DNA of 13,474 nucleotides from Anaerolineae bacterium CG2_30_64_16 (GCA_001871755.1 MNXL01000281.1:1-13474), one strand, 5' to 3'; positions 6,585 through 12,922 are shown, numbered from the stretch's first letter. Numbers and translations: made by a program. Notes: generated by a model not told the origin, from the letters alone.

Positions 6585-7106
6585 TCAGCAGCTATCATCT
6601 GACTGAGGTTGCCAAGTGGTAATGCCAGATTCTTGAAAGTAGTGATTTCCACGCGCAGCGATCGCGTCCGTACTACAGTGAACAGAGTTTTGTGGATCAG
6701 TGAACACGACCTTGTCCGCGCTATTGCTCGCATATTGCATGCCTGTATCGCTTTTAAGCGAATCGTTGACCCAGATGCGTCCACGCGTCCCTATCCGGTC
6801 AATGTCGCATGCATACGAGTGATCGCTCGCAGCGCGCGATATAGACTGATGCTCGCTGTTTGTCCAACTGTAGTAGTCATGGATGCCTATCAATGTGGCC
6901 CACCACATCGTATCGCACAGACCACGAGTACCCTTGTCCCGTGTCGTCTCAACCCCGGAAACTACTTGCTCTGAGTACACCCGCACATGTGAGTTTGTGC
7001 TCGGATCGACAGATGGTCCGTCCGCCAAAACGACTGGAGCGAGTAGCGTTATGCATAGCATCAATGCGATAGCGACAGTCAACAGTTTTGTGAAAAACAT
7101 CTTCAT
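6585..7106 (-). CDS. Small secreted cysteine-containing protein, first gene behind promoter module B
   Basis: This encodes 173 aa from the ATG at 7106, set by AGGAGG 6 nt upstream (7113-7118). The frame is open further upstream, but that part is the promoter region. Residues 1-28 are a Sec signal peptide (MKMFFTKLLTVAIALMLC..., cleavage likely after VLA). The mature part has four cysteines, near residues 64, 100, 144 and the very last residue (173), enough for two disulfides. It is rich in Ser, Asp, Trp, Tyr and His (CDTMWWATLIGIHDYYSW). No family is recognised. A secreted effector, toxin-like peptide or matrix protein are all possible, and nothing in the sequence decides between them. It is separated from the response regulator by a terminator and has its own promoter with two lux-box-like dyads. 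Confidence 0.75.
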   Translation of the reverse strand: MKMFFTKLLTVAIALMLCITLLAPVVLADGPSVDPSTNSHVRVYSEQVVSGVETTRDKGTRGLCDTMWWATLIGIHDYYSWTNSEHQSISRAASDHSYACDIDRIGTRGRIWVNDSLKSDTGMQYASNSADKVVFTDPQNSVHCSTDAIAARGNHYFQESGITTWQPQSDDSC

Positions 7107-7158
7107 CTTGGGCCTCCTGTACTTTGAGATACTCCCCGGCCTCCCCGACGGCACTTCC

Positions 7159-7186
7159 ACTCTACCACGAATCAAGTGGTTTGTAA
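7159..7186 (-). promoter_or_regulatory. Promoter B (TTACAA-N16-TAGAGT) of the 7106 gene
   Basis: On the minus strand, TTACAA (7186-7181), 16 bp, then TAGAGT (7164-7159), identical in hexamers and spacing to promoter A. The sequence from here to the RBS also resembles module A (GTGCC..CGGGGAG.CCGG.GAGTATC). The -35 is imperfect and the -10 weak, as expected for a promoter that needs an activator. Confidence 0.65.
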
Positions 7187-7205
7187 CCTGTGGAGTTCTA
7201 CAGTC
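7186..7205 (-). promoter_or_regulatory. Promoter-proximal lux-box-like dyad, module B
   Basis: The plus-strand sequence ACCTGTGGAGTTCTACAGTC is a dyad with halves ACCTGTGGAG and (inverse) GACTGTAGAA, matching the Vibrio lux box at 13 of 20 positions. Its centre is about 43 bp upstream of the predicted start, next to the -35. Confidence 0.55.
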
Positions 7206-7209
7206 TTTT

Positions 7210-7229
7210 GCCTGTCGAACTCCACAGGT
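7210..7229 (-). promoter_or_regulatory. Distal lux-box-like dyad, module B
   Basis: The plus-strand sequence GCCTGTCGAACTCCACAGGT is a 20-bp dyad whose halves match at 7 of 10 positions. It starts 24 bp from the proximal site, nearly the same spacing as in module A (23 bp). Confidence 0.6.
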
Positions 7230-7257
7230 CCCCCCGTCTGGGGTTTGCCAGTGGCAC

Positions 7258-7287
7258 AAAAAAGCCCTGACAGTGTGTGCCAGGGCT
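7258..7287 (-). terminator. Intrinsic terminator of the kinase-regulator operon
   Basis: On the minus strand AGCCCTG (7287-7281) and CAGGGCT (7269-7263) form a 7-bp perfect stem with an 11-nt loop, followed directly by TTTTTT. It begins 10 bp after the stop of the response regulator. It separates that operon from the promoter of the 7106 gene. Confidence 0.85.
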
Positions 7288-7296
7288 GCGATTCGA

Positions 7297-7941
7297 TCAT
7301 GTTTTGCGCGGCGGCGGCGCGAGGCCGTGCTCCTTGGCCCACATTGCCGCTTCAACTCGCGAGACCAACCCCAGCTTCTGCAGGATATTGCTGACGTGAA
7401 ACACCGCGGTCCGCTCGGTGACGTGCAACTCGTGGGCAATCTCCTTGTTGCTCAGCCCCCCCGCCACCCACTGCAGTACTTCCAGCTCCCGTTCCGTCAG
7501 CCCACCCGGCAGCTCGCCGCGCGCCCAGGCCGCGATCTTCGCCGTCACGGATGGGCTGAAGTGCGTCTCGCCGCGCATGACCCCACGCACCGCGGCCACG
7601 ATGACGCCCGGGGCTTCCTCCTTCAGCAGGTAGCCGCGCGCGCCGGCCGCCAACATCCCGCGCACATAGACTTCGTCCGCGTAGGCGCTGAGGGCCAGTA
7701 CTTGCACCGGCCAGCCATGCCGTCGGACCTCAGCAGCTACTTCTGTCCCTGGCATGTCCGGCAACAGGCAATCCAGCATTGCCACGTCCGGCTGTAAAGC
7801 TTCGATTTTGGCCAATGCTTCCTCGCCACTCCCGGCCTCACCTACTACCTCGATATCGGGTGCTTGATCCAGCAGGACGCGTAACCCCAACCGTAGTGAG
7901 GGGTGGTCGTCAGCCACCAGGATGTGAATGGTGACGGTCAT
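7297..7941 (-). CDS. NarL/FixJ-family response regulator with LuxR-type DNA-binding domain
   Basis: This encodes 214 aa from the ATG at 7941. The receiver domain (about residues 4-120) has the acidic pair D11/D12 (VADDHPS), the phosphoacceptor D57 (MLDCLLPDMPG), the switch Ser85 (LALSAY) and Lys107 (GYLLKEE). All key residues are present. The LuxR/GerE helix-turn-helix covers about residues 145-205: GLTERELEVLQWVAGGLSNKEIA, then HVTERTAVFHVSNILQKLGL. When phosphorylated, such proteins dimerise and bind short dyads as transcription activators. It is the last gene of the operon with the histidine kinase, 22 bp after the TIM-barrel gene. AAGGAAG sits about 10 nt before the start. Its likely targets are the dyads at 7186-7229 and 3814-3856, because they fit this HTH class and one set lies directly downstream. 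That link is an inference. Confidence 0.93.
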   Translation of the reverse strand: MTVTIHILVADDHPSLRLGLRVLLDQAPDIEVVGEAGSGEEALAKIEALQPDVAMLDCLLPDMPGTEVAAEVRRHGWPVQVLALSAYADEVYVRGMLAAGARGYLLKEEAPGVIVAAVRGVMRGETHFSPSVTAKIAAWARGELPGGLTERELEVLQWVAGGLSNKEIAHELHVTERTAVFHVSNILQKLGLVSRVEAAMWAKEHGLAPPPRKT

Positions 7942-7963
7942 GTTCGGTATGCTTCCTTGAGAA

Positions 7964-9469
7964 TCAGCGAATTGCGCGCAAGGCGGGTGCCTGACGAGTT
8001 TGGAGCAACGCGTCGAACTCTTCCGCGGTATCGAGCAGGCGACCGGGACGCCTGGTCAGGCTGAAAAAATCCCAGCGGGCATCCCCGGAGCGATCTTCAT
8101 CCAGAAACCAGCATAATGCCTGAACTTGCGGCTCGGCGTTGACCTCCTCCAGGGCCGCCGTTAGCCAGCCGCGTGGATAGTTCTGGGCCGGCGGGATGCC
8201 CTGATCGGGAGCGAATGTGTTAGTCGAAGTGATGTAAATCGGTAGTCCCCGCGTGGTCGAGTAGGCATTGACCACTGCCAGCCAGTCGCGATAGACCCGG
8301 AAGCCTGCTTGGGCGCCACTCCATGCTGCTCGCAGTATATCAAGACGCGGCTCTTCGGCACTGCTCTGACCGGTCAACTCCGGTGCATCAGGCCGGCCCG
8401 GTGCCTGCACGGCAAATCCGTCTGGCGCGGCCAGGGGGATGCCCGCCGCGGCTTTGGCCCGGGCGGCCTCATCCAGCGCCGCCACCAGCGTATTCATGTA
8501 ATTCAGCCACGGCGCAGCGATCTCGAAGCGCTGTTCCCCGTCCTGGTCGCGGTTCCATGGCTGCATCGGCCCCACCAGCACCCTGACCGTCGGATTCTCC
8601 TGGCGGATGGTCTGCACGGCGTTGTCGCGGTGATCCACAGGCTTGCCGTAGCCGTTGAAAACGCGGGCGTACCACTCGGGCGTCACGGGACGATCCGGGG
8701 CCTGGGAGTTGGCCTCCGCCGAGTTGTACCCGCTGCCGATGAAGTAGCCATACACACCCTTCAGCCGGTCGTCCCGCGCCAGGCGTCGCACGTACGCCAG
8801 GTACTCACTGAGGGCCAGTTCATCGCCCGCCGGCGGCAGGCTCTGCCCCTGGGCGTAGTCCACCCGCACCAGCACCCGCAGCCCGTTCGTCCGGGACTGG
8901 AGGACGCGCTGCGCCAGATCATCGATGCCCCAATACTCTGCATCGCCCAGATTGGCGTAGGTTAGTTCGACATCCCAGCCGCTCCGACCGTGCCAGTCCC
9001 GCGTCGGATTGGCAAAAACGACGCCCAGTTTCGTCGGTATTCCAGGAGGATTTGAAGCCGCTTCGCCCTGGCCCAGGATCACGCGACCCCGCTCGATACA
9101 GCCGGTGTGGCAATCGTGATAAAAGATCAACTCAGTGCCCGCTTCAGGCGCAATCAGTGTCCAGTACCAGGTCCACGATTCGCCGGGGTTCTCCCACCAG
9201 CCATCCGGTGGCAGGGCGCGGCCGGCCATGGTTAGCAAGACGTATGGCCACGCCACGGTGTCGGTGACCCGCAAGGCCATCTCCTGGCCGGGCTGGAGCA
9301 GCGGTGGATCCAGCCGCACTTGGGGCCAGATACCGACACGCGCCTCGTCACCAGGTAAAATCGCCACCTGGCCCGAAATGGGTAGCAGCCAGTACCCACC
9401 CAGCAAGGCAACGAGAAGCAAAACCGGCCACCACCGCCGCAGCCAGCTTGGGATCGCCCGTCCCGTCAT
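7964..9469 (-). CDS. Membrane-anchored TIM-barrel (GH clan A-like) protein, possibly non-catalytic
   Basis: This encodes 501 aa from the ATG at 9469. The ATGA overlap with the kinase stop and the GAGGAGG 7 nt upstream fix the start, though the frame opens to 9505. Residues 14-31 are a transmembrane helix (WPVLLLVALLGGYWLLP), so the rest faces outward. Residues about 35-135 are a beta-rich domain with a CHTGC motif (Cys120, Cys124). Residues about 145-495 read as a glycosidase-like (beta/alpha)8 barrel: RVLVRVDYAQGQSLPP, GYFIGSGYN, VRVLVGPMQPW, LPIYITSTNTFAP, ALCWFLDED. In clan A glycosidases, strand 4 ends in an Asn-Glu pair and strand 7 in a catalytic Glu. Here the matching places read GSG (245-247) and ITST (413-416), so hydrolysis looks unlikely. 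Being translationally coupled between kinase and regulator genes, it may bind a glycan or cell-wall ligand as a sensor. Confidence 0.75.
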   Translation of the reverse strand: MTGRAIPSWLRRWWPVLLLVALLGGYWLLPISGQVAILPGDEARVGIWPQVRLDPPLLQPGQEMALRVTDTVAWPYVLLTMAGRALPPDGWWENPGESWTWYWTLIAPEAGTELIFYHDCHTGCIERGRVILGQGEAASNPPGIPTKLGVVFANPTRDWHGRSGWDVELTYANLGDAEYWGIDDLAQRVLQSRTNGLRVLVRVDYAQGQSLPPAGDELALSEYLAYVRRLARDDRLKGVYGYFIGSGYNSAEANSQAPDRPVTPEWYARVFNGYGKPVDHRDNAVQTIRQENPTVRVLVGPMQPWNRDQDGEQRFEIAAPWLNYMNTLVAALDEAARAKAAAGIPLAAPDGFAVQAPGRPDAPELTGQSSAEEPRLDILRAAWSGAQAGFRVYRDWLAVVNAYSTTRGLPIYITSTNTFAPDQGIPPAQNYPRGWLTAALEEVNAEPQVQALCWFLDEDRSGDARWDFFSLTRRPGRLLDTAEEFDALLQTRQAPALRAIR

Positions 9470-10632
9470 TCCGGCGCCTCCTCGTCGGGCAAAGCCGGCA
9501 GCCAAAACTGCACACAGGTCCCTGTGTCCGCACCATCGGTATGGCTTTCGATTTCCAAGCGGCTCTGGTGGCGCGCCAGGATCTCCTCGACCAGGGCCAG
9601 CCCCAATCCGCTGCCCTCCACCGCTTGCGGAGCAGCCCGGTAGAAGCGCTCGGTAAGATGCGGCAAATGTTGGGCCGGGATGCCGGGCCCGGTGTCGTGC
9701 ACGGCGCAGCGAATGCCGTCCTTTTCCGGCTGCAGCAATGCCGTCACCCGGTCACCCGGGCGAGAGTGCTTGACCGCGTTGTCCAACAGGTTGAGGAAAA
9801 CCTGCTTGAGACGGTCCTCATCTCCCACAGCCAGTGGCAGGGGCGTGGCGACCTCCAGGACCAGGTCAATCCCCTTCTCCCTGGCCTGGGAGTCGAGTTG
9901 AACAACGGCCTCATTCGCGACGGCCACGAGATCCAGCGGACGGCGCTCAACCTGGACGCTGGCATCCAGCCGGCCTAATTCGAGCATATTGTTCACCAGG
10001 CGCGCCATACGACGCGCCTCCAGTTTCATCAACTCGACCGACTGGGCTTTGGTCTCGTCCGTCACACCCGGCAGGCCCAACACCTCCAGGTGCGTCAGCA
10101 GTGTCGCCAGCGGGGTGCGCAGCTCGTGAGAGAGCCCACCGAACAGGGTGCGGGACGCCTCCTCACTGCGGTGCTGGGGCGTGGTATCGAGCAGGAAGAC
10201 CAGGAGGACGTCTTCGGCTGCCGTGACCCACCAGGAGCAGAAGCGCTTGTGGGCTAGCGGAACACTGCGATAGCGGCCCCCGGGAGCCACTTCGGCCAGC
10301 GCGGCGCGGCAGTCCTCGTCCAACAGGGCACACCACTGCTCGTCAGGCAACGAACCGGTCGGTACGTCAAGTTCCAACAGGCGGCGGGCATAGGGGTTGG
10401 CATAACTGTATGAGTTGGGGCCGTTCAGCACCAGCCAGCCGTAGGGCGCGCTCGCAAGCACCTGGCGTGTGGCCGCGCCAGGTGCGCGATCCGCGGCGCG
10501 TCGTAACTCTAGCCGCCGGGCCAGGAAGATGGCCAGTGCTACAGCCGCGACGACAGCCGCCAGGAGCGCAAAGCCCAACCAGCGCAGATCGAGAATCACT
10601 ACATGTTTTCTCCCAAAGAACGAGACCCACAT
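9466..10632 (-). CDS. Membrane sensor histidine kinase (PAS-like, HisKA, HATPase_c)
   Basis: This encodes 388 aa from the ATG at 10632. A GTG at codon 12 preceded by GGGAG is an alternative that would shorten the cytoplasmic tail. One transmembrane helix lies at about residues 17-38 (LGFALLAAVVAAVALAIFLA), with no large extracellular domain. A PAS-like segment follows (about 55-150: SAPYGWLVLN...NPYARRLLEL). The HisKA H box is LSHELRTPLATL with the phosphoacceptor His169. The N box is FLNLLDNAVKHS (Asn285), G1 is DTGPGIP (313-319) and G2 is GSGLGL (340-345). All catalytic motifs are intact. It is the first gene of the operon with the TIM-barrel protein and the response regulator, its presumed partner. 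Since its own outside part is minimal, the stimulus may be sensed in the membrane, by the PAS domain or through the TIM-barrel protein. Confidence 0.93.
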   Translation of the reverse strand: MWVSFFGRKHVVILDLRWLGFALLAAVVAAVALAIFLARRLELRRAADRAPGAATRQVLASAPYGWLVLNGPNSYSYANPYARRLLELDVPTGSLPDEQWCALLDEDCRAALAEVAPGGRYRSVPLAHKRFCSWWVTAAEDVLLVFLLDTTPQHRSEEASRTLFGGLSHELRTPLATLLTHLEVLGLPGVTDETKAQSVELMKLEARRMARLVNNMLELGRLDASVQVERRPLDLVAVANEAVVQLDSQAREKGIDLVLEVATPLPLAVGDEDRLKQVFLNLLDNAVKHSRPGDRVTALLQPEKDGIRCAVHDTGPGIPAQHLPHLTERFYRAAPQAVEGSGLGLALVEEILARHQSRLEIESHTDGADTGTCVQFWLPALPDEEAPE

Positions 10633-10638
10633 GAGCCT

Positions 10639-10659
10639 TGGGTATTTGGTATTGGGTAT
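10639..10659. repeat. Three heptad repeats (TGGGTAT-type)
   Basis: TGGGTAT, TTGGTAT and TGGGTAT follow one another without gaps, in the leader of the kinase gene. The same heptad appears in the hairpin at 12485-12547, on the other side of the adenine deaminase gene. Confidence 0.6.
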
Positions 10660-10680
10660 TTGCCGATCTGTTACTTGCCT

Positions 10681-10708
10681 ACTCTACGCATCCTCGTCAC
10701 CCCGTCAC
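10681..10708 (-). promoter_or_regulatory. Candidate promoter of the kinase-regulator operon
   Basis: On the minus strand GTGACG (10708-10703), 16 bp and TAGAGT (10686-10681) give a possible promoter with the same -10 and spacing as promoters A and B. The -35 is supplied by one unit of the octamer repeat. The predicted start would leave a leader of about 40 nt. No lux-box-like dyad is visible upstream. Confidence 0.35.
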
Positions 10709-10757
10709 CTTGTCACCGGGTCACCTCGTCACCCCTTCACCGTGTCACCGTGCCACC
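10694..10757. repeat. Eight tandem octamers (NNGTCACC)
   Basis: Eight consecutive 8-bp units with constant GTCACC and two variable bases run from 10694 to 10757. Unit 6 (ccttcacc) and unit 8 (gtgccacc) each have one change in the constant part. The array fills the gap between the adenine deaminase stop (10759) and the promoter candidate of the kinase gene. The period is exact and there are no spacers, so it is not a CRISPR array. Confidence 0.85.
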
Positions 10758-10758
10758 C

Positions 10759-12468
10759 TCACGCCACCCATAACGGCACGATCTTGAACTGATCTACGTC
10801 CACCAGCCCCTGGTCGGTCAGCTTCAGGTGCGGGATTACCTCCAGCGCCAGAAAACCCAACACCATGAACGGGTCGTCTAGCTCTGAACCCAGGCTCTGG
10901 GCCGCGCTGGTCACCTCGTCCAACGTGCGCCGCACCTCGGCGATCGGCTGGTTGGACATCAGGCCGGCGATGGGCAGCGGCAGTTGCGCCAGGATATGGA
11001 TGCCATCGGCCACGGCCAGCCCGCCGCCCATGTCACCGACGGCCGCGGCGGCCGTGGTCATGGAGATGTTGTCAGCGCCGGCGATGATCAGGTTGTGGTG
11101 GTCGTGGGCGATGGTGGAGGCAATGGCGCCCCGGCGCAACCCCAGCCCTTGCACAAACCCCTTGCCGATCCGACCGCTGGCCATGTGCCGTTCGATCACT
11201 GCCATCTTGATGATGTCCTGCTCGATATCGGGCGCGGCCATCCCCGAGACCACCGGGATTTCGAGGATGCGGTCCTCGGTAAGCAGTTGATCGGAGAGGA
11301 CGCCGATCACGTGGGCGCGCCGGCCTTCGGCCGGGATGGTGAAATTCACCGAGTGCCAGTTGATGTTCATGGAACCGCGCAGGTAGGACGGCCGCTCGGG
11401 CAGGTCGAAGGGGAGCATCACGCCGTCTTCGGCGACAATCTGCCCCCCGCGCAGCACCAGGCGCACGTCGAACGCCTCGGGATCGTCGAACACGATCAGG
11501 TCGGCGCGATTGCCGGGGCGGATGCCGCCGCGGTCGTAAAGGCGGAACCATTCGGCGGTATTTAGCGTGGCCATGCGGATGGCCGTCACCAGATCCACGC
11601 CCGAACGGAGCGCGCTGCGCACCAGAAAATCCACCCCGCCCTTGTCCAGCAGATCGGCCGGGTGGCGGTCGTCGGTGCAAAAACAGATGCGCCGGGCGTT
11701 GGCGGGTTGGATCAGCGGCAGCAGGGTGCCCAGGTTGTGCGCGTTGGTCGCCTCACGGACCAGGATGTACATGCCGAGCCGCAACTTCTCCAACGCCTCT
11801 TCCACGGTGGTGCATTCGTGATCGGAACCGATGCCCGCCGCCAGATAGGCGTTCAGCGCCTTGCCGGTCAGCCCGGGCGCGTGGCCGTCCAGGACGCGCG
11901 TCTTGAACGCCTCGATCTTGTCGAGCACGCCCTGGTCCCCATGGACCACACCGAGATAGTTCATCATCTCGCCCAGCCCCAGCACCCATGGGTCATTCTG
12001 GAGCGAGGCGATGTCCTTGGCTTCGAGATAGGCGCCGGCGGTGGCCATGTGGGTCGCTGGCACACAAGATGGCACCATCACGAACATGCTGAGCCGCCCG
12101 TACTTGGCCTGGTCGAACATGTAGCGGATGCCGTCCAGGCCCAACACGTTGGTGATCTCGTGTGGGTCGGCGATCACGGCCGTCACGCCGCGCGGGACGA
12201 CTGCTTCGGCAAACTGGCGCACGCCGACCATCGAGCTCTCGATGTGGACGTGCCCGTCGATCAAGCCGGGCGCCAGATAGCTGCCTTTCAGGTCGATCTC
12301 CTGGCGGGCCGCGTACCCCGGGCCCACCCCCACCACCCGCCAGCCGAGGAGCGCCACATCGGTGGGATAGATTTCGCCCGAGTAGACGTTGACCAATCGC
12401 ACATTGCGCAATACCAGATCGGCTGGCGCATCCCCGCGCGCGGCGCGTACCATGTCATTGAGTTCCAT
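10759..12468 (-). CDS. ade: Adenine deaminase
   Basis: This encodes 569 aa from the ATG at 12468, with AGGAGG 4 nt upstream, close to the family's usual length. It converts adenine to hypoxanthine and ammonia in the cytosol, for purine salvage or use as a nitrogen source. The amidohydrolase core shows GLIDGHVHIESS (His73, His75), DPHEITNVLG (101-110), GLGEMM (Glu167), DGHAPGL (His196), GSDHE (214-218) and FCTDDRHP (263-270), all hallmarks of the bacterial Ade family rather than of adenosine deaminase. The C-terminal domain contains the IAHDHHNLIIAG motif and the GGG-rich segment near its end. All metal-binding residues I can place are intact. Its leader carries a repeat-built hairpin. It diverges from the DUF5647-like gene and the BMP-family nucleoside-binding protein, which fits a salvage role. 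No terminator was seen downstream. Confidence 0.96.
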   Translation of the reverse strand: MELNDMVRAARGDAPADLVLRNVRLVNVYSGEIYPTDVALLGWRVVGVGPGYAARQEIDLKGSYLAPGLIDGHVHIESSMVGVRQFAEAVVPRGVTAVIADPHEITNVLGLDGIRYMFDQAKYGRLSMFVMVPSCVPATHMATAGAYLEAKDIASLQNDPWVLGLGEMMNYLGVVHGDQGVLDKIEAFKTRVLDGHAPGLTGKALNAYLAAGIGSDHECTTVEEALEKLRLGMYILVREATNAHNLGTLLPLIQPANARRICFCTDDRHPADLLDKGGVDFLVRSALRSGVDLVTAIRMATLNTAEWFRLYDRGGIRPGNRADLIVFDDPEAFDVRLVLRGGQIVAEDGVMLPFDLPERPSYLRGSMNINWHSVNFTIPAEGRRAHVIGVLSDQLLTEDRILEIPVVSGMAAPDIEQDIIKMAVIERHMASGRIGKGFVQGLGLRRGAIASTIAHDHHNLIIAGADNISMTTAAAAVGDMGGGLAVADGIHILAQLPLPIAGLMSNQPIAEVRRTLDEVTSAAQSLGSELDDPFMVLGFLALEVIPHLKLTDQGLVDVDQFKIVPLWVA

Positions 12469-12484
12469 ATGTCCTCCTGGAGGC

Positions 12485-12547
12485 TGGGTATTGGGTATTA
12501 GATATTGGATACTGGATTAATCCAATATTCAATACCCAGTATCCAAA
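12485..12547. repeat. Heptad-repeat hairpin in the adenine deaminase leader
   Basis: Both strands carry TGGGTAT-type heptads running towards a central palindrome GGATTAATCC (12514-12523). The plus strand from 12485 has five units and the minus strand from about 12546 has four. TTGGATACTGG (12505-12515) is also perfectly inverted at 12536-12546. If transcription starts near 12553, the whole structure lies in the deaminase mRNA leader, ending about 6 bases before the RBS. Confidence 0.7.
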
Positions 12548-12559
12548 CACGGTTGGCCG

Positions 12560-12568
12560 ATTATACCA
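12560..12568 (-). promoter_or_regulatory. Extended -10 promoter of adenine deaminase
   Basis: The minus strand reads TGGTATAAT, a perfect TATAAT with an upstream TG (extended -10). No good -35 is found at 16-18 bp (TGCTCA at best), which is normal for this promoter type. It predicts a leader of about 85 nt containing the heptad hairpin. Confidence 0.65.
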
Positions 12569-12605
12569 CACCTGACGTAAGTTGAGCAGACATGACGCCA
12601 GTCAT

Positions 12606-12634
12606 TTGCAATCCGGGGCAGTTTGGGCTAAAAT
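12606..12634 (+). promoter_or_regulatory. Sigma70-type promoter of the DUF5647-like gene
   Basis: TTGCAA (12606-12611), a 17-bp spacer and TAAAAT (12629-12634) form a good constitutive-type promoter, divergent from the deaminase promoter about 40 bp away. Transcription should start near 12641, only a few bases before the first ATG (12644). Confidence 0.7.
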
Positions 12635-12661
12635 CGGGGCACAATGATGGAAGAGAAAATG

Positions 12662-12922
12662 ATGATGAACAGGAACCTCGTGCTCTATGAAGAGTTCGTC
12701 AAGTACTTAATCGAGCAACCTGCCCTTGCCGAGTCCATTCCGAATGGGGCGACCCTGGTTTTCCTGCCCGAAGACGACCCTGAACTGTACGCTGCCAACC
12801 TTGAGCTGATCGAGCAGGCTCGACACGATCACGCACAGGTGGCCGCGATCCGTGTCAAAGAGCTTGTGCCGCCGACCAGGTCGCGCTTGATCGAGCCGCG
12901 CCTGGAACCCCTGGCCACGTAG
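12662..12922 (+). CDS. Small conserved protein, DUF5647-like
   Basis: This encodes about 86 aa if it starts at the ATG at 12662, which has GGAAGAG (12649-12655) 6 nt upstream. The frame also offers ATGs at 12644, 12647, 12659 and 12665. Because the promoter places the transcript start near 12641, a start at 12644 would be almost leaderless. The protein reads NRNLVLYEEFVKYLIEQPAL, then IPNGATLVFLPEDDPELYAA, then helix NLELIEQARHDHAQVAAIRV. This pattern recalls the short bacterial proteins grouped as DUF5647, of unknown function. That assignment is from memory of the motif (FLPEDDPEL) and is moderately sure. It lies about 100 bp before a BMP-family transporter gene on the same strand and may be co-transcribed with it. 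No membrane segment or signal is present, so it is cytosolic. Confidence 0.75.
   Translation: MMNRNLVLYEEFVKYLIEQPALAESIPNGATLVFLPEDDPELYAANLELIEQARHDHAQVAAIRVKELVPPTRSRLIEPRLEPLAT

Noticed and set aside
3111..7106. Known bacteriocin family such as lactococcin 972 with an immunity/transport operon
   Set aside because: None of the characteristic repeats or Gly/Tyr motifs were found and no dedicated ABC exporter is present; the proteins remain unassigned.
6883..7797. Long plus-strand open frame of 304 codons
   Set aside because: It runs antisense through the secreted-protein gene, the terminator and the response regulator, has no RBS, and its translation shows no domain; it is a shadow of GC-rich minus-strand genes.
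10694..10757. CRISPR-like array
   Set aside because: The units are 8 bp, directly abutting, with no spacers and no cas genes near.
11662..12501. Long plus-strand open frame of 279 codons
   Set aside because: It is antisense to adenine deaminase and has the His/Val/Asp-rich composition typical of the reverse frame of a GC-rich gene.
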